From JBPYFK01 sp051984675 (GTDB lineage Bacteria; Actinomycetota; Actinomycetes; Mycobacteriales; Pseudonocardiaceae), in the NCBI GenBank assembly GCA_051984675.1, contig JBPYFK010000008.1, positions 1-64,000 on the forward strand: 64,000 bases of DNA, written 5' to 3'. Position 1 is the first letter of the stretch. Every line of letters begins with the position of its first letter. The notes below the pieces were generated by a model. The model was given only the letters and a program-made list of their open reading frames with translations, ran no database searches and was not told where the DNA came from. This document shows positions 52,301 to 59,791 of this stretch, one piece after another. A program made the position numbers and the translations under genes.

Positions 52301-52386
52301 TGGCCGGGGTCGGCTGGGGTGATCACCGCGCTGCCGGCGACGGCGGAACGAACGGCGCCGCGCGGAGCGGGGACGAGCCGCGATGA
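49297..52386 (+). CDS. VirB4-like ATPase of T4SS-like cluster (SCO6880 type)
   Basis: A 1029-aa cytoplasmic ATPase. After a low-complexity N-terminus (repeats of QQGPG) comes a domain of about 450 residues (IPSYTPSIAARSIDGHLL onward), then an AAA/HerA-VirB4 motor: Walker A GLGGGKS near residue 541-547, Walker B VWIDEAFFL near 780, and SRKWNVRVLLSSQIPADF after it. VirB4 ATPases energise assembly or substrate transfer in type IV secretion. From memory it resembles the Streptomyces SCO6880 family. GTG with AAGGAGG just upstream. It overlaps its downstream partner by 4 bp. Confidence 0.86.
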   Translation: MFGRRRGSEQNSSQHPGQPRRPAASRNAPQGQGQPGSGQQGSSQQGPGQQGPGQQGKLRQPKAKGRSANRRLPGEQSIPSYTPSIAARSIDGHLLRTGQDVFAWYRLSPQRWSFRSDAQRQDLIAAIAGQYAELQGRWLHLRVTNRPYPIRMWAEAHVRNARNPLPDVRGALSFDEYMVGEQQQLMGRSMAEKEVYLGVQVQTRNVVDRAVERAAPLLRRVFPEAVEAELVALDSEIEHLDGVIGSAGLDGRPATAEEMSWLMHRSCSLGLPAPRNLPAVPGVEWEPEDLASFTDAADMHQEPYSPTVTVRGRTGSNAGVTRHVTVLTVGLTHGLQIPEVDDPWMQHSDRLPAQVEWSARIYVRRPEDVGGELQRQMNKVRSQVRHYTEEHGLEPPTSLSRQAARVLEIDDEMTSGFTALATRVRSWWRCAVSGPSERDALRLAQQILDLYKPKIAIEHPEAQYHMAREFIPGEPLASAAYMRRGSVVWAASAVPQATAEVGDRRGILLGETCTATRRPVAWDPWMAQEVRDASGLTAMVAGLGGGKSFLGGGTVYKTLRSGAHWTLLDPSGPLAELCQLPELRPFARPINLLNAQPGILNPYRVVAEPMLEHFADEDDPERGWRRERALAAATRRRLVLDVLTGLLPYEVARLPQTRIVVLRAVRAVGGRPDAHPGMVFEALRRDASEHHEHAVVVADFLDELRERMSLLIPEDDADPYSEAREDRLTVLTMAGLTLPKDGVGREHWTDAEALGVEMLNLAAWLTQRSIYERPKGERKGVWIDEAFFLSEVPTGRVLMNRFARDSRKWNVRVLLSSQIPADFLRIQGFSALLDSVFVGRLDDEQAQADALRLLKVPVGAGYEQVVSALGRRPGPARNNTERDRSPRQFIFGDGAGGVERIRIDFSGPHLEHLRGALDTTPASAEESPSRETGMALRNTANSDAMHTGTDQPRGGGQRRELDPAALEEPGQAPDYGGPDGHADDVDDEEIDEEQLDELTLEVAGVGWGDHRAAGDGGTNGAARSGDEPR
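49402..49461. repeat. 15-bp tandem repeat in the VirB4-like N-terminus, 4 units
   Basis: Units start at 49402, 49417, 49432 and 49447 (GGCCCAGGTCAACAG and variants). They encode GSGQQ, GSSQQ, GPGQQ, GPGQQ in the disordered N-terminus. Confidence 0.92.
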
Positions 52387-54431
52387 GCGCTACGGCGGTG
52401 CTGCTTGCCGTGGCGGTGACCGTTGCCGCAGTGCTCGCTGCCTGGCGGCGAGTACGACGCCGCCCCGGCCGGAAGGATGCGGCAGCCTTTCCACCGGTGG
52501 CGCGCCGGCGTCGCCGAGGCCCGCTGCTGGCGGTCGTCGCGCTGATCGGGCTGCAGACGCTGTGCGGTGCGCCCGCGTTCGCCCAGGACTTCAGCTGCAA
52601 GGAGCCGCCGAACCCGGAGCGGCCGGGCGCCGGCATGGTGGGGGCGATCGACCCCGCGCCGATCACCGTTGGCCTGCCGCATAGCCCGTACGCCGACTAC
52701 GGCTACGCCGGAATGGTCTGGCACACCTATGACCTCGGGTGCGGTCCGACCGGGGTGACCAGCCCCAACGCGGTGGCGGACACCTGGGTGGGCAACGAGC
52801 TTTTCAACGTGGGGAAGAACCTGGTCGGCGCCACCAACGGGCTGCATTACGCGCTGCTGTCCGGGAATCTGCTGGCGCCGCTGGACGACCTGATCACCAC
52901 GGGGACCGTCGCTCTCTATGACAGCGTGTTCGCGCCCTGGTTCGGCGTCGCCGCGTTGATCCTGGCGGTGCTGCTGTTCCGCTACATCTGGACCGGTGAT
53001 CTGGCGTCGATCGGTAAGCGTGGAACGTGGGCGCTGGCGGGTTTGTGGTTCGCTTCCGCGACGTACTTGACGCCGCTGGTCTACACGCACGCGCTGGACG
53101 AGGTCGTGATCACCGGCACCTCGGCGGTGCAGGCCGGTTTCCTGCAGGAAATCGGGATGGACCAGCGGGACGCCCTGCCCACCCTGCTGCACAACGAGGT
53201 CATCCACCGCAACTGGTTGCGCGGCGAGTTCGGGTCGCCCGATGCGCCACAGGCCAAGCAGTTGGGTGGTGAACTCCTGTGGGCGCAGGCGTGGACGAAG
53301 TCGGAGGTCAACTCGGGCGCTGACGCGGGCTCGCCGGACGCGAAGAAGGCGGCATACGAGGACGTGGCCGCCAAGTCGGGCAGCGCCTACGGCTACTTCA
53401 AGGGCACCGACGGCAGCCGGATCGGCGCTGGGCTGCTCGCTTTCCTGCAGGGGTTCGCCTACGCGTCGTTCCAACTCCTGGCGAAGGCCGCGATCCTGCT
53501 CGCCCAGGTACTCCTGCGCGTGCTGATCCTCGCCGGGCCGCTGATCGGCCTGGTCGCACTGCTGTACCACGAGGTGCTGCGGTCGGTGGGCCGCCTAGCG
53601 GGCGCGGCGATGCTCAACGTCGTCGTGATCTCCGCCATGGCGGGTCTGCACGCGATGCTGCTGAACTGGGTCTTCACTCCGACCCGCGGGTTCTCGCTGC
53701 TCACCCAGATGATGCTGGCCGGGTTGGTGACGATCGTGTTCTTCATGGTCGGCAGGCCGCTGCGGCGAATCACCCAGATGGTCGAGCTCTCGGTGGGCAC
53801 CGCGGGAGGTGCGATACCTCGCGTACCACCGGGAATGCTGTCCCGCTTCCGGCGTCGTGACCGGCAGCCCACCCCGCAGGACGACTTCTGGGACGAGGTC
53901 CGCAACTCCGAGTTCGAGGACGTGCCGGGAGAGGGGTACGCGGCTCAGCATCGTGGCCGGCGGCGGTCGCGACCGGAGGCCGACCATCCTTCGGTGTCGG
54001 CCACGGCGGAGCGCATGGACTATCCCGGTGGTGCTTCGGGCTTCTCCGGGGCAGCCACCCCGCCAGGGTCGCCGCCGATGGGCGGCGGTCCCGGAACGCA
54101 GTCTCCGCTGGCGAGTGGGCGGGCCGAGCAGCAGTACCGGGCCGGCGTGCCGCGACACGCCGGCGCGTTGCCCGAAGGCCGTACGCCCAGCCGCGCCGTC
54201 GACACCGCACCGGTGGTGGAGTCCAAGTGGGACCTCCACGACGAGGACGCGGTCCTGGTTCCGTCGAACACCGGGGACCGGCCATGGCAGGTCGAGGACC
54301 CCGTCGCCACCGAAACCCCGCGCCAGGCACCACGACGGGCCGAGATGGAGGTCGTCGCCGGCAAGCCGGTGTACGTCGTCTACCGCCCCTCGCGCGGGCT
54401 GGAGGTGGCCGATGACACGCACTGGGCCTGA
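52383..54431 (+). CDS. Polytopic membrane protein of T4SS-like cluster (VirB6/TrbL-like, SCO6881 type)
   Basis: A 682-aa protein with about eight hydrophobic segments near residues 3-20, 47-65, 186-202, 215-234, 350-370, 372-396, 405-428 and 440-456, and a Cys-containing periplasmic part after the second (FSCKEPPNPERPG). The region after residue 470 is Arg/Pro/Gly-rich and cytoplasmic. The placement next to VirB4 and the helix pattern suit VirB6/TrbL-type inner-membrane channel subunits; this is inference, because sequence conservation in this group is low. Overlaps the VirB4-like stop by 4 bp. Confidence 0.78.
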   Translation: MSATAVLLAVAVTVAAVLAAWRRVRRRPGRKDAAAFPPVARRRRRGPLLAVVALIGLQTLCGAPAFAQDFSCKEPPNPERPGAGMVGAIDPAPITVGLPHSPYADYGYAGMVWHTYDLGCGPTGVTSPNAVADTWVGNELFNVGKNLVGATNGLHYALLSGNLLAPLDDLITTGTVALYDSVFAPWFGVAALILAVLLFRYIWTGDLASIGKRGTWALAGLWFASATYLTPLVYTHALDEVVITGTSAVQAGFLQEIGMDQRDALPTLLHNEVIHRNWLRGEFGSPDAPQAKQLGGELLWAQAWTKSEVNSGADAGSPDAKKAAYEDVAAKSGSAYGYFKGTDGSRIGAGLLAFLQGFAYASFQLLAKAAILLAQVLLRVLILAGPLIGLVALLYHEVLRSVGRLAGAAMLNVVVISAMAGLHAMLLNWVFTPTRGFSLLTQMMLAGLVTIVFFMVGRPLRRITQMVELSVGTAGGAIPRVPPGMLSRFRRRDRQPTPQDDFWDEVRNSEFEDVPGEGYAAQHRGRRRSRPEADHPSVSATAERMDYPGGASGFSGAATPPGSPPMGGGPGTQSPLASGRAEQQYRAGVPRHAGALPEGRTPSRAVDTAPVVESKWDLHDEDAVLVPSNTGDRPWQVEDPVATETPRQAPRRAEMEVVAGKPVYVVYRPSRGLEVADDTHWA

Positions 54432-54475
54432 TCCACGGTCACCCGTGACTGGGAGCTGAGAGGGGAGCACGACCG

Positions 54476-55066
54476 ATGCCGATCCGCACGCATCGGGGGC
54501 GAGCTGCGGTCTACCGCAGGTTCTGGGGCTGGCCGCTGCGCTCACCGAAGCACCTGGCCGTGGCGGTCGTAGGGTTCGCGGTGATCGCCACCGTGGTCGG
54601 GCTGGTGCTGCCCTCCGCGCCGGCCAGCCGTACACGCACCGAGATCCACAACGGCAGCAGCCAGCGCAGCTACCCGGAACGGCCGCCGCAACAGGTGGTC
54701 ACCGACAGCTCACCACCGACGTTCTCGGTGCCGCAGACCGCGCCCCCGCCCGCACCACCGAACCCGGCGGGATTAGCCGCAGTCGAGGCGTGGGGACGGC
54801 AGTGGGTGAATCACCCTCCGGGTATCACCGGCCAGCAGTGGCTGGCCGGGCTGCGTCCATACACCACGGACGAGTACCTCACCGTGATGTCTTCGATCGA
54901 TCCGGCCAACGTGCCGGCGACCGCGATCACCGCTCGGGCTGCGGCGACCTCGTCCACCGCGAGTTCGATGCAGGTGCGGTTACCGACCAACGCCGGCGAC
55001 ATCCAGGTCCTCGTGGTGTCCACTCCGCAGGGTTGGCGGGTGGCCGGATACAACAAGGTGGGCTGA
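54476..55066 (+). CDS. Single-pass membrane protein of T4SS-like cluster (VirB8/TcpC-like)
   Basis: A 196-aa protein. A short cytoplasmic basic part (RTHRGRAAVYRRFWGW), one transmembrane helix (HLAVAVVGFAVIATVVGLVL), a proline-rich linker and a C-terminal extracytoplasmic domain of about 110 residues from PAGLAAVEAWGRQWVNHP. The topology and size match VirB8/TcpC-type assembly factors, and the domain could have the NTF2-like fold, but motif evidence is thin. One base separates it from the next gene's ATG. Confidence 0.7.
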   Translation: MPIRTHRGRAAVYRRFWGWPLRSPKHLAVAVVGFAVIATVVGLVLPSAPASRTRTEIHNGSSQRSYPERPPQQVVTDSSPPTFSVPQTAPPPAPPNPAGLAAVEAWGRQWVNHPPGITGQQWLAGLRPYTTDEYLTVMSSIDPANVPATAITARAAATSSTASSMQVRLPTNAGDIQVLVVSTPQGWRVAGYNKVG

Positions 55067-55067
55067 C

Positions 55068-56243
55068 ATGCGCAAGCTCGTGGTGGTCGCCGTGGTCCTC
55101 ACCGGGTTCGGTGGCCTGCTGTTACTTGGGGCGTTCACCGCGCTGTTCGGCAGCATGAGCAGCGGCGGCGCCAGCTGGTCGGAGTGCAGTTCCGACCTCG
55201 GGCCGTGGGCCGACGGCTCGGGGCGTGGTCGCCAGGAGGCGGGCCGGCTCAGCCAGGAGCAGGTGGCGCTGGCCCAGCAGATCATCGACGTCGGCAAGCA
55301 GCGGCAGCTCCCGCCGAAGGCATGGCAGATCGCGATCCAGGCCGGCAAGACCGAGTCGGGGCTGACGAACGCATTCCACGGGGATCGGGACTCGCTGGGC
55401 GTCTTCCAGATGCGACCGTCGATGGGCTGGGGTGACATCGGGCAGATCACCAACGTCAACTACGCGATCAACAAGTTCTACGACGTGCTGCAGGGCGTCC
55501 ACGGTTGGCAGCAGATGCGCCCCGGCGATGTGGCGCAGCAGGTCGAGCGGTCCGCCTACCCGACCCGGTACAACGAGTGGGAGCCGATGGCCGCGCAGCT
55601 GGTCAGCACCCAAGGCCACGTTCCCGGCATCAGCGGGTGCGGCAACGCTCCCGCTCCCGGGATCGGGGTGAACAAGGCGATCAGCTTCGCCGAGACCCAG
55701 ATCGGCAAGCCGTACATCTGGGGCGCGGCCGGGCCGGATTCCTTCGACTGTTCCGGGCTGGTGCAGAAGGCGTGGGAAGCCGCTGGGGTGAGCATCCCGA
55801 AGTACACGGTCACCCAGTACGCGCAGGCCGGGGTCAAGGTGCCGATCTCGCAGGCCCGGCCCGGTGATCTCATCTTCTGGTCGGTGAACCGGGACCCGAA
55901 CGCCGTGCATCACGTGGCGATCTATATCGGGAACAACGAGGTGATCCAGGCACCCCAGCCAGGTGAGGGAGTCAAGCGTTCGAAGATGTGGGACGACGGT
56001 GAGCTGATGCCGATGGCGGTTCGTCCCCTACCGGACCCCGGAACGCAGGCCGCACCCGAGGCGCAGGCCAGCCCGCCGCCCGCGGGTCCGGCCGTGCCTG
56101 CGGGACCCGTCGTGCCCGGCCTGCCGACGAACCCGGCGAAAATGCCGCCGGTGCCGAGCGTTCCGGGTAAGAATGTCCCGGCACCGGTGCTGGCCCCGCC
56201 CGCCGAGGCACGACCGCGGCTGCCGGGGCAGGGCGGTGCCTGA
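55068..56243 (+). CDS. Lytic transglycosylase / NlpC-P60 (C40) hydrolase of T4SS-like cluster
   Basis: A 391-aa secreted or membrane-anchored wall hydrolase. An N-terminal helix (VVVAVVLTGFGGLLLLG) is followed by a lysozyme-like domain with QIAIQAGKTESGLTNA (catalytic Glu) and NAFHGDRDSLGVFQM, then an NlpC/P60 domain from about residue 200: DCSGLVQKAW (catalytic Cys), ARPGDLIFW and HHVAIYIGNN (catalytic His). The last 75 residues are Pro/Ala-rich. It would open peptidoglycan for a transenvelope channel, the VirB1-like role in conjugation systems. Confidence 0.9.
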   Translation: MRKLVVVAVVLTGFGGLLLLGAFTALFGSMSSGGASWSECSSDLGPWADGSGRGRQEAGRLSQEQVALAQQIIDVGKQRQLPPKAWQIAIQAGKTESGLTNAFHGDRDSLGVFQMRPSMGWGDIGQITNVNYAINKFYDVLQGVHGWQQMRPGDVAQQVERSAYPTRYNEWEPMAAQLVSTQGHVPGISGCGNAPAPGIGVNKAISFAETQIGKPYIWGAAGPDSFDCSGLVQKAWEAAGVSIPKYTVTQYAQAGVKVPISQARPGDLIFWSVNRDPNAVHHVAIYIGNNEVIQAPQPGEGVKRSKMWDDGELMPMAVRPLPDPGTQAAPEAQASPPPAGPAVPAGPVVPGLPTNPAKMPPVPSVPGKNVPAPVLAPPAEARPRLPGQGGA

Positions 56244-56280
56244 CGGGTGGCCAGCCCGGCCGCAGGGAAGGAGCGACGAG

Positions 56281-56739
56281 ATGTTCACCCCTGATCCGAT
56301 TCCGCGGCCCACCAGGCCGCCGGCGTCGAGTACCCCGCTCGGGGATTACCTCAACGACGTCCGGCTCGGGGTCGACGAGGGGTATGTCGTGGTGCCGCGC
56401 TCCCTGGCCGAGTCGATGCCGCTGCCCTGGCAGCAGCAGATGCAGCGCCTGCTGGCCGAGTTCCACCAGGCGTACGCGTACCTGCAGTGGCCCGTGTACC
56501 GGGCCGTGCCCACCCGCTACGAGCGGCTGGTGAACCTCGACGACGACCAGCTCGCTGAGGTCGGCTGCACGGTGGAGGTCGGGGACACCGGCGAGCTGGA
56601 GTATCGGATGCGGGACGGGCGCAGGATCGAGAATCCAGAGAGCTGCCGGGTGCTGGTGTCCTGCCTGGACCCGATCCCGTCACGCGACCCCACCGGGGAG
56701 AACGGGCCGCAACCGCAGCCTCCACCGCCCGCCTGGTAG
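56281..56739 (+). CDS. Accessory protein, last gene of T4SS-like cluster
   Basis: A 152-aa soluble protein without membrane segments. It starts MFTPDPIPRPTRPPA, has a helical centre with SLAESMPLPWQQQMQRLLAEFHQAYAYLQWPVYRA (shown as locator), and ends Pro-rich. No family recognised. Co-directional, 37 bp after the wall hydrolase, with a purine-rich AAGGAG upstream; its place suggests a role with the secretion-like apparatus. Confidence 0.7.
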   Translation: MFTPDPIPRPTRPPASSTPLGDYLNDVRLGVDEGYVVVPRSLAESMPLPWQQQMQRLLAEFHQAYAYLQWPVYRAVPTRYERLVNLDDDQLAEVGCTVEVGDTGELEYRMRDGRRIENPESCRVLVSCLDPIPSRDPTGENGPQPQPPPPAW

Positions 56740-56856
56740 GCCGCTCGACCGGGTTCACCCGGGTGATCCACGCTCAAGCGCGTGACATCGCGGCGTGCGG
56801 CATGCGAGGCTCATATCATGGCCGGCTGTCGTTGGGGCGAGGGGAACTGAGTTCCC

Positions 56857-58461
56857 ATGGGGGCGGCACAGGTACCACGACGTGGCGCCGGTGCCGTTGC
56901 CGGCAGCGCCACCGACCTGTCTTGGCCGTTGCCAGATCCGCCGCACCCGAATGGTCGCGCGCTGGATTTCTCGTCAGTCCGCGGTGAGCTGGGGCTTCCC
57001 GCGGACTACCCGGCCGCCGCGCTGGCGGAGATCGAGCAGACGGTGGCCTCGCCGGTGATTCGGACGCCCCGGCTGGATGCCACCGACCTCCCGCTGGTGA
57101 CCGTCGACCCGCCGGGTTCGAAAGACCTGGACCAGGCCGTTCTGGTACGGCGACGGCTGGGCGGGCGGGGCTATCGCGTCTACTACGCGATCGCGGATGT
57201 GGCCGCGTTCGTCCCACCGGGCGGGGCGATCGACGCGGAGGTGCTGAACCGGGGCCAGACCCTGTACCTGCCGGACGGGAACGTGCCGCTGCACCCGACC
57301 CTGCTGTCCGAGGGGGCTGCGAGCCTGCTGCCTGAGCAGGTGCGGCCAGCGGTCCTCTGGACGATCGACCTCGACGGTTACGGTGAAGCCACCCGTACCC
57401 GCGTGCGCCGGGCACTGGTCCGCTCCGTGGCGCAACTGGACTACACGGGCGTGCAGCGCTCGCTGGAACTCGGCGTTGCCCATCCCTCGATCGAGCTGCT
57501 CCCGGAAGTGGGGCGGCTGAGGCGCGAACGCGCGCTCGCGCGGGGAGCCATCGAGCTGGGCCTACCGCAGCAGCAGGTGCGGTCGGACGGCAACGGCGGC
57601 TGGCAGGTCGTGCTGCGCCCCCGGCTGCTGGTGGAGGAGTGGAACGCCGAGATCTCGCTGCTCACCGGCATGTGCGCGGCCGAGATCATGGTTGAGTCCG
57701 GGACCGGCCTCCTGCGCACGCTGCCCGACCCGGAGCGGGGCACGGTGGACTGGCTGCGCCGGTCGGCGGCCCGGCTGGGGGTGTCCTGGCCCGACCACCA
57801 CGGCCCGGCGGAGTTCCTGGCCGGGCTCGACCCGCAGCGCCCAGAGGCGCTGGCCCTGCACGTGGCGGCCACGCGCCTGCTGCGCGGGACTGGCTACACC
57901 GCCTTCAGCGCGGGTGTGCCCGCCAAGACCGGCCACGCCGGGATCGGGGCGGACTATGCGCACGTCACCGCCCCCCTGCGGCGGTTGGCGGACCGGTACG
58001 CGGCCGAGGTGTGCCTGGCGGTGGCGCAGGACCGGGAAATACCGGAGTGGGTGGTGGAGGCACTGCCACTGCTGCCCTCGGCGATGGGCAACTCGGACCG
58101 GGTCGCCGCGAAGGTGGAGCGCGCCTGTATCGCGCAGGCGGAAGCGTGGACGTTGGCCGGGCAGGTCGGTTCGGAGTTCCCCGCCACGGTTCTCAGAGCG
58201 AACGGGCTCAAAGCGGACGGGCTCAAAGCAGACGGGCTGAAGGCGAACGGGCTGAAGGCGAACGGGCTGAAGGCGAACGGGCTCAGAACCGACGGCCTGA
58301 AGGCCGACGGCGAGGACCCCGCCGCCGGGGAGATCTTCGTAGCGGACCCGCCGGTCATCGCCCGGTGCACCGGCGATGAGCTGGTCGAAGGGCAACCTGT
58401 CCGGGTCCGACTGGCGGAAGCCGACCCGCGGCTGCGCAGGGTCACGTTCGAGGTGATCTGA
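56857..58461 (+). CDS. RNase II (RNB)-family ribonuclease
   Basis: A 534-aa protein. The RNB motif with metal-binding Asp residues is VDPPGSKDLDQAV (about residue 90). YYAIADVAAFVPPGGAIDAEV, GQTLYLPDGNVPLHPTLLSEGAASLLPEQVRPAV (locator) and a C-terminal region follow, as in the short actinobacterial RNB proteins that lack the full cold-shock and S1 domains of RNase II/R. It degrades RNA 3' to 5'. The stretch near residues 448-482 is a 15-bp tandem repeat encoding (A/T)(N/D)GL(K/R) seven times, inserted before the terminal strand. Confidence 0.9.
   Translation: MGAAQVPRRGAGAVAGSATDLSWPLPDPPHPNGRALDFSSVRGELGLPADYPAAALAEIEQTVASPVIRTPRLDATDLPLVTVDPPGSKDLDQAVLVRRRLGGRGYRVYYAIADVAAFVPPGGAIDAEVLNRGQTLYLPDGNVPLHPTLLSEGAASLLPEQVRPAVLWTIDLDGYGEATRTRVRRALVRSVAQLDYTGVQRSLELGVAHPSIELLPEVGRLRRERALARGAIELGLPQQQVRSDGNGGWQVVLRPRLLVEEWNAEISLLTGMCAAEIMVESGTGLLRTLPDPERGTVDWLRRSAARLGVSWPDHHGPAEFLAGLDPQRPEALALHVAATRLLRGTGYTAFSAGVPAKTGHAGIGADYAHVTAPLRRLADRYAAEVCLAVAQDREIPEWVVEALPLLPSAMGNSDRVAAKVERACIAQAEAWTLAGQVGSEFPATVLRANGLKADGLKADGLKANGLKANGLKANGLRTDGLKADGEDPAAGEIFVADPPVIARCTGDELVEGQPVRVRLAEADPRLRRVTFEVI
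58198..58302. repeat. 15-bp tandem repeat inside the RNase II-family gene, 7 units
   Basis: Units start at 58198 and follow every 15 bp to 58288 (GCGAACGGGCTGAAG and variants). They encode ANGLK/ADGLK/ANGLR/TDGLK, an in-frame insertion of about 35 residues. The centre copies at 58243 and 58258 are identical; copies at the ends diverge, as expected for expansion by slippage. Confidence 0.95.
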
Positions 58462-58565
58462 AACACGCGCTGAAGTGTGATGGACTCTTTTCGCATGCTT
58501 GATCGTTGGACCGAGTGGGCGCACATCCGTGTGCCGAACGGCCATCCGGCGGAAAGGGGCAGGGT

Positions 58566-59249
58566 GTGGCCAGTGTGCAGGAGCTTTCCAGTGTCCAGGA
58601 CCTGACTGTGGGGGTGCTCGGCGGGACCGGGGCACAGGGCAAGGGGCTGGCGATCCGCTGGGCGAAGGCTGGCCTGAAGATCGTGATCGGGTCGCGGAAA
58701 GCCGATCGGGCGCACCAGGCGGCCGCCGAGATCGTCGAGGTGACCGGGGGAAACGTCGTCGGGCTGGAGAACGCCGAAGCCGCTACCGCCTCGGACGTCG
58801 TACTCGCGGCCGTGCCGTGGGACGCGCACGAGCCCACGCTGGAGGCGCTGCGTTCCGAACTCGCCGGCAAGATCGTCATCGACTGCGTGAACCCGCTGGG
58901 TTTCGACAAGTTGGGGCCGTACCCGCTGGAGGTTCCCGAGGGCAGTGCCGCACAGCAGGCAGAGCGGTTGCTGCCCGACTCCCGCGTGACGGCGGCCTTC
59001 CACCACGTCTCCGCCGTGACGCTGGCGGACCTGAACGTGACGCACGTCGATCTGGACGTGCTGGTGCTCGGCGATGACCGGGAGGCCACCGACCTGGTGC
59101 GCGAGCTGGCGGGCATCGTGCCGGGGATGCGGGGCGTCTACGGTGGCCGGTTGCGCAACGCGCACCAGGTGGAGGCGCTCACCGCGAACCTGATCGCGAT
59201 CAACCGCCGCTACAAGGCGCACGCGGGCCTGCGCATCACCGACATCTGA
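58566..59249 (+). CDS. npdG: F420-dependent NADP reductase (NpdG-like)
   Basis: A 227-aa protein. The NADP-binding loop is GVLGGTGAQGKGLAIRWA, followed by GSRKADRAH, AATASDVVLAAVPWDAHEPTL, and VIDCVNPLGFDKLGPY, the pattern of coenzyme F420:NADP+ oxidoreductases. It links F420H2 and NADPH pools in the cytoplasm. GTG at 58566 is behind AAAGGGG; the frame is open 20 codons further. F420 use fits an actinomycete. Confidence 0.9.
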   Translation: MASVQELSSVQDLTVGVLGGTGAQGKGLAIRWAKAGLKIVIGSRKADRAHQAAAEIVEVTGGNVVGLENAEAATASDVVLAAVPWDAHEPTLEALRSELAGKIVIDCVNPLGFDKLGPYPLEVPEGSAAQQAERLLPDSRVTAAFHHVSAVTLADLNVTHVDLDVLVLGDDREATDLVRELAGIVPGMRGVYGGRLRNAHQVEALTANLIAINRRYKAHAGLRITDI

Positions 59250-59340
59250 GCCGTCGGGACGCCTGAGCTGCCGGGTACGGCTCGCGACCGGCACGATGAG
59301 GTCGAGGGTCGGTGCTCACGACAGCGGGGAGGCGAGGGCG

Positions 59341-59745
59341 GTGCCGAAACGGCCGAAGCGGCTTCCGGCGGAAGCCGCCGAGTGGAGCGAGGACGAGCGG
59401 GAACGGGCGCAGCGGATCCTCGACGGGCAGGCCACGGTGGTCAACGTCCGCAAGAACGGGCCGCATCAGCATCTCGTGCCGTGGTTGGAAGACGAGGGCC
59501 TGCTGACCTACGTCGGTCACGCGGGCGCACGTCACGCGTGGCCGCAGTCCGACTTCGCCAGCCCGTTCGTGAAGGAAGCGAAAACCGACCGGGACGCCAT
59601 GGTCGCCCACTACGAGGAATGGCTGGACGAGCAGCCCGAACTGACCCGCAGACTCCGCGAGGGCGAGCTGTCCGGTCGTGGCCTGGGCTGCTGGTGTGCG
59701 CCCAAGCCCTGTCACGCCGACGTCCTGGCCCGCCGAGCCCGGTAG
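59341..59745 (+). CDS. DUF4326 protein
   Basis: A 134-aa protein. VVNVRKNGPHQHLV, the SDFASPFV segment and the C-terminal LGCWCAPKPCHADVLA define the DUF4326 family. The CWCAPKPCHADV motif could bind metal. Function unknown. GTG at 59341 with GGGGAGG upstream; the open frame begins 15 codons earlier. Confidence 0.85.
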   Translation: MPKRPKRLPAEAAEWSEDERERAQRILDGQATVVNVRKNGPHQHLVPWLEDEGLLTYVGHAGARHAWPQSDFASPFVKEAKTDRDAMVAHYEEWLDEQPELTRRLREGELSGRGLGCWCAPKPCHADVLARRAR

Positions 59746-59791
59746 CTCCGGGCCGAGACGTAGGGCCTGCCGGGGATCTACGGTCGGTGGT

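Noticed and set aside
49420..52326. 968-aa open frame antisense to the VirB4-like gene
   Set aside because: High-GC third-position shadow: His/Arg/Gly-rich, no domain. The plus-strand frame has Walker motifs and an RBS.
46922..56739. Reading the methyltransferase plus secretion-like genes as an integrative conjugative element
   Set aside because: No relaxase, coupling protein, integrase, origin or flanking direct repeats could be seen inside the window.
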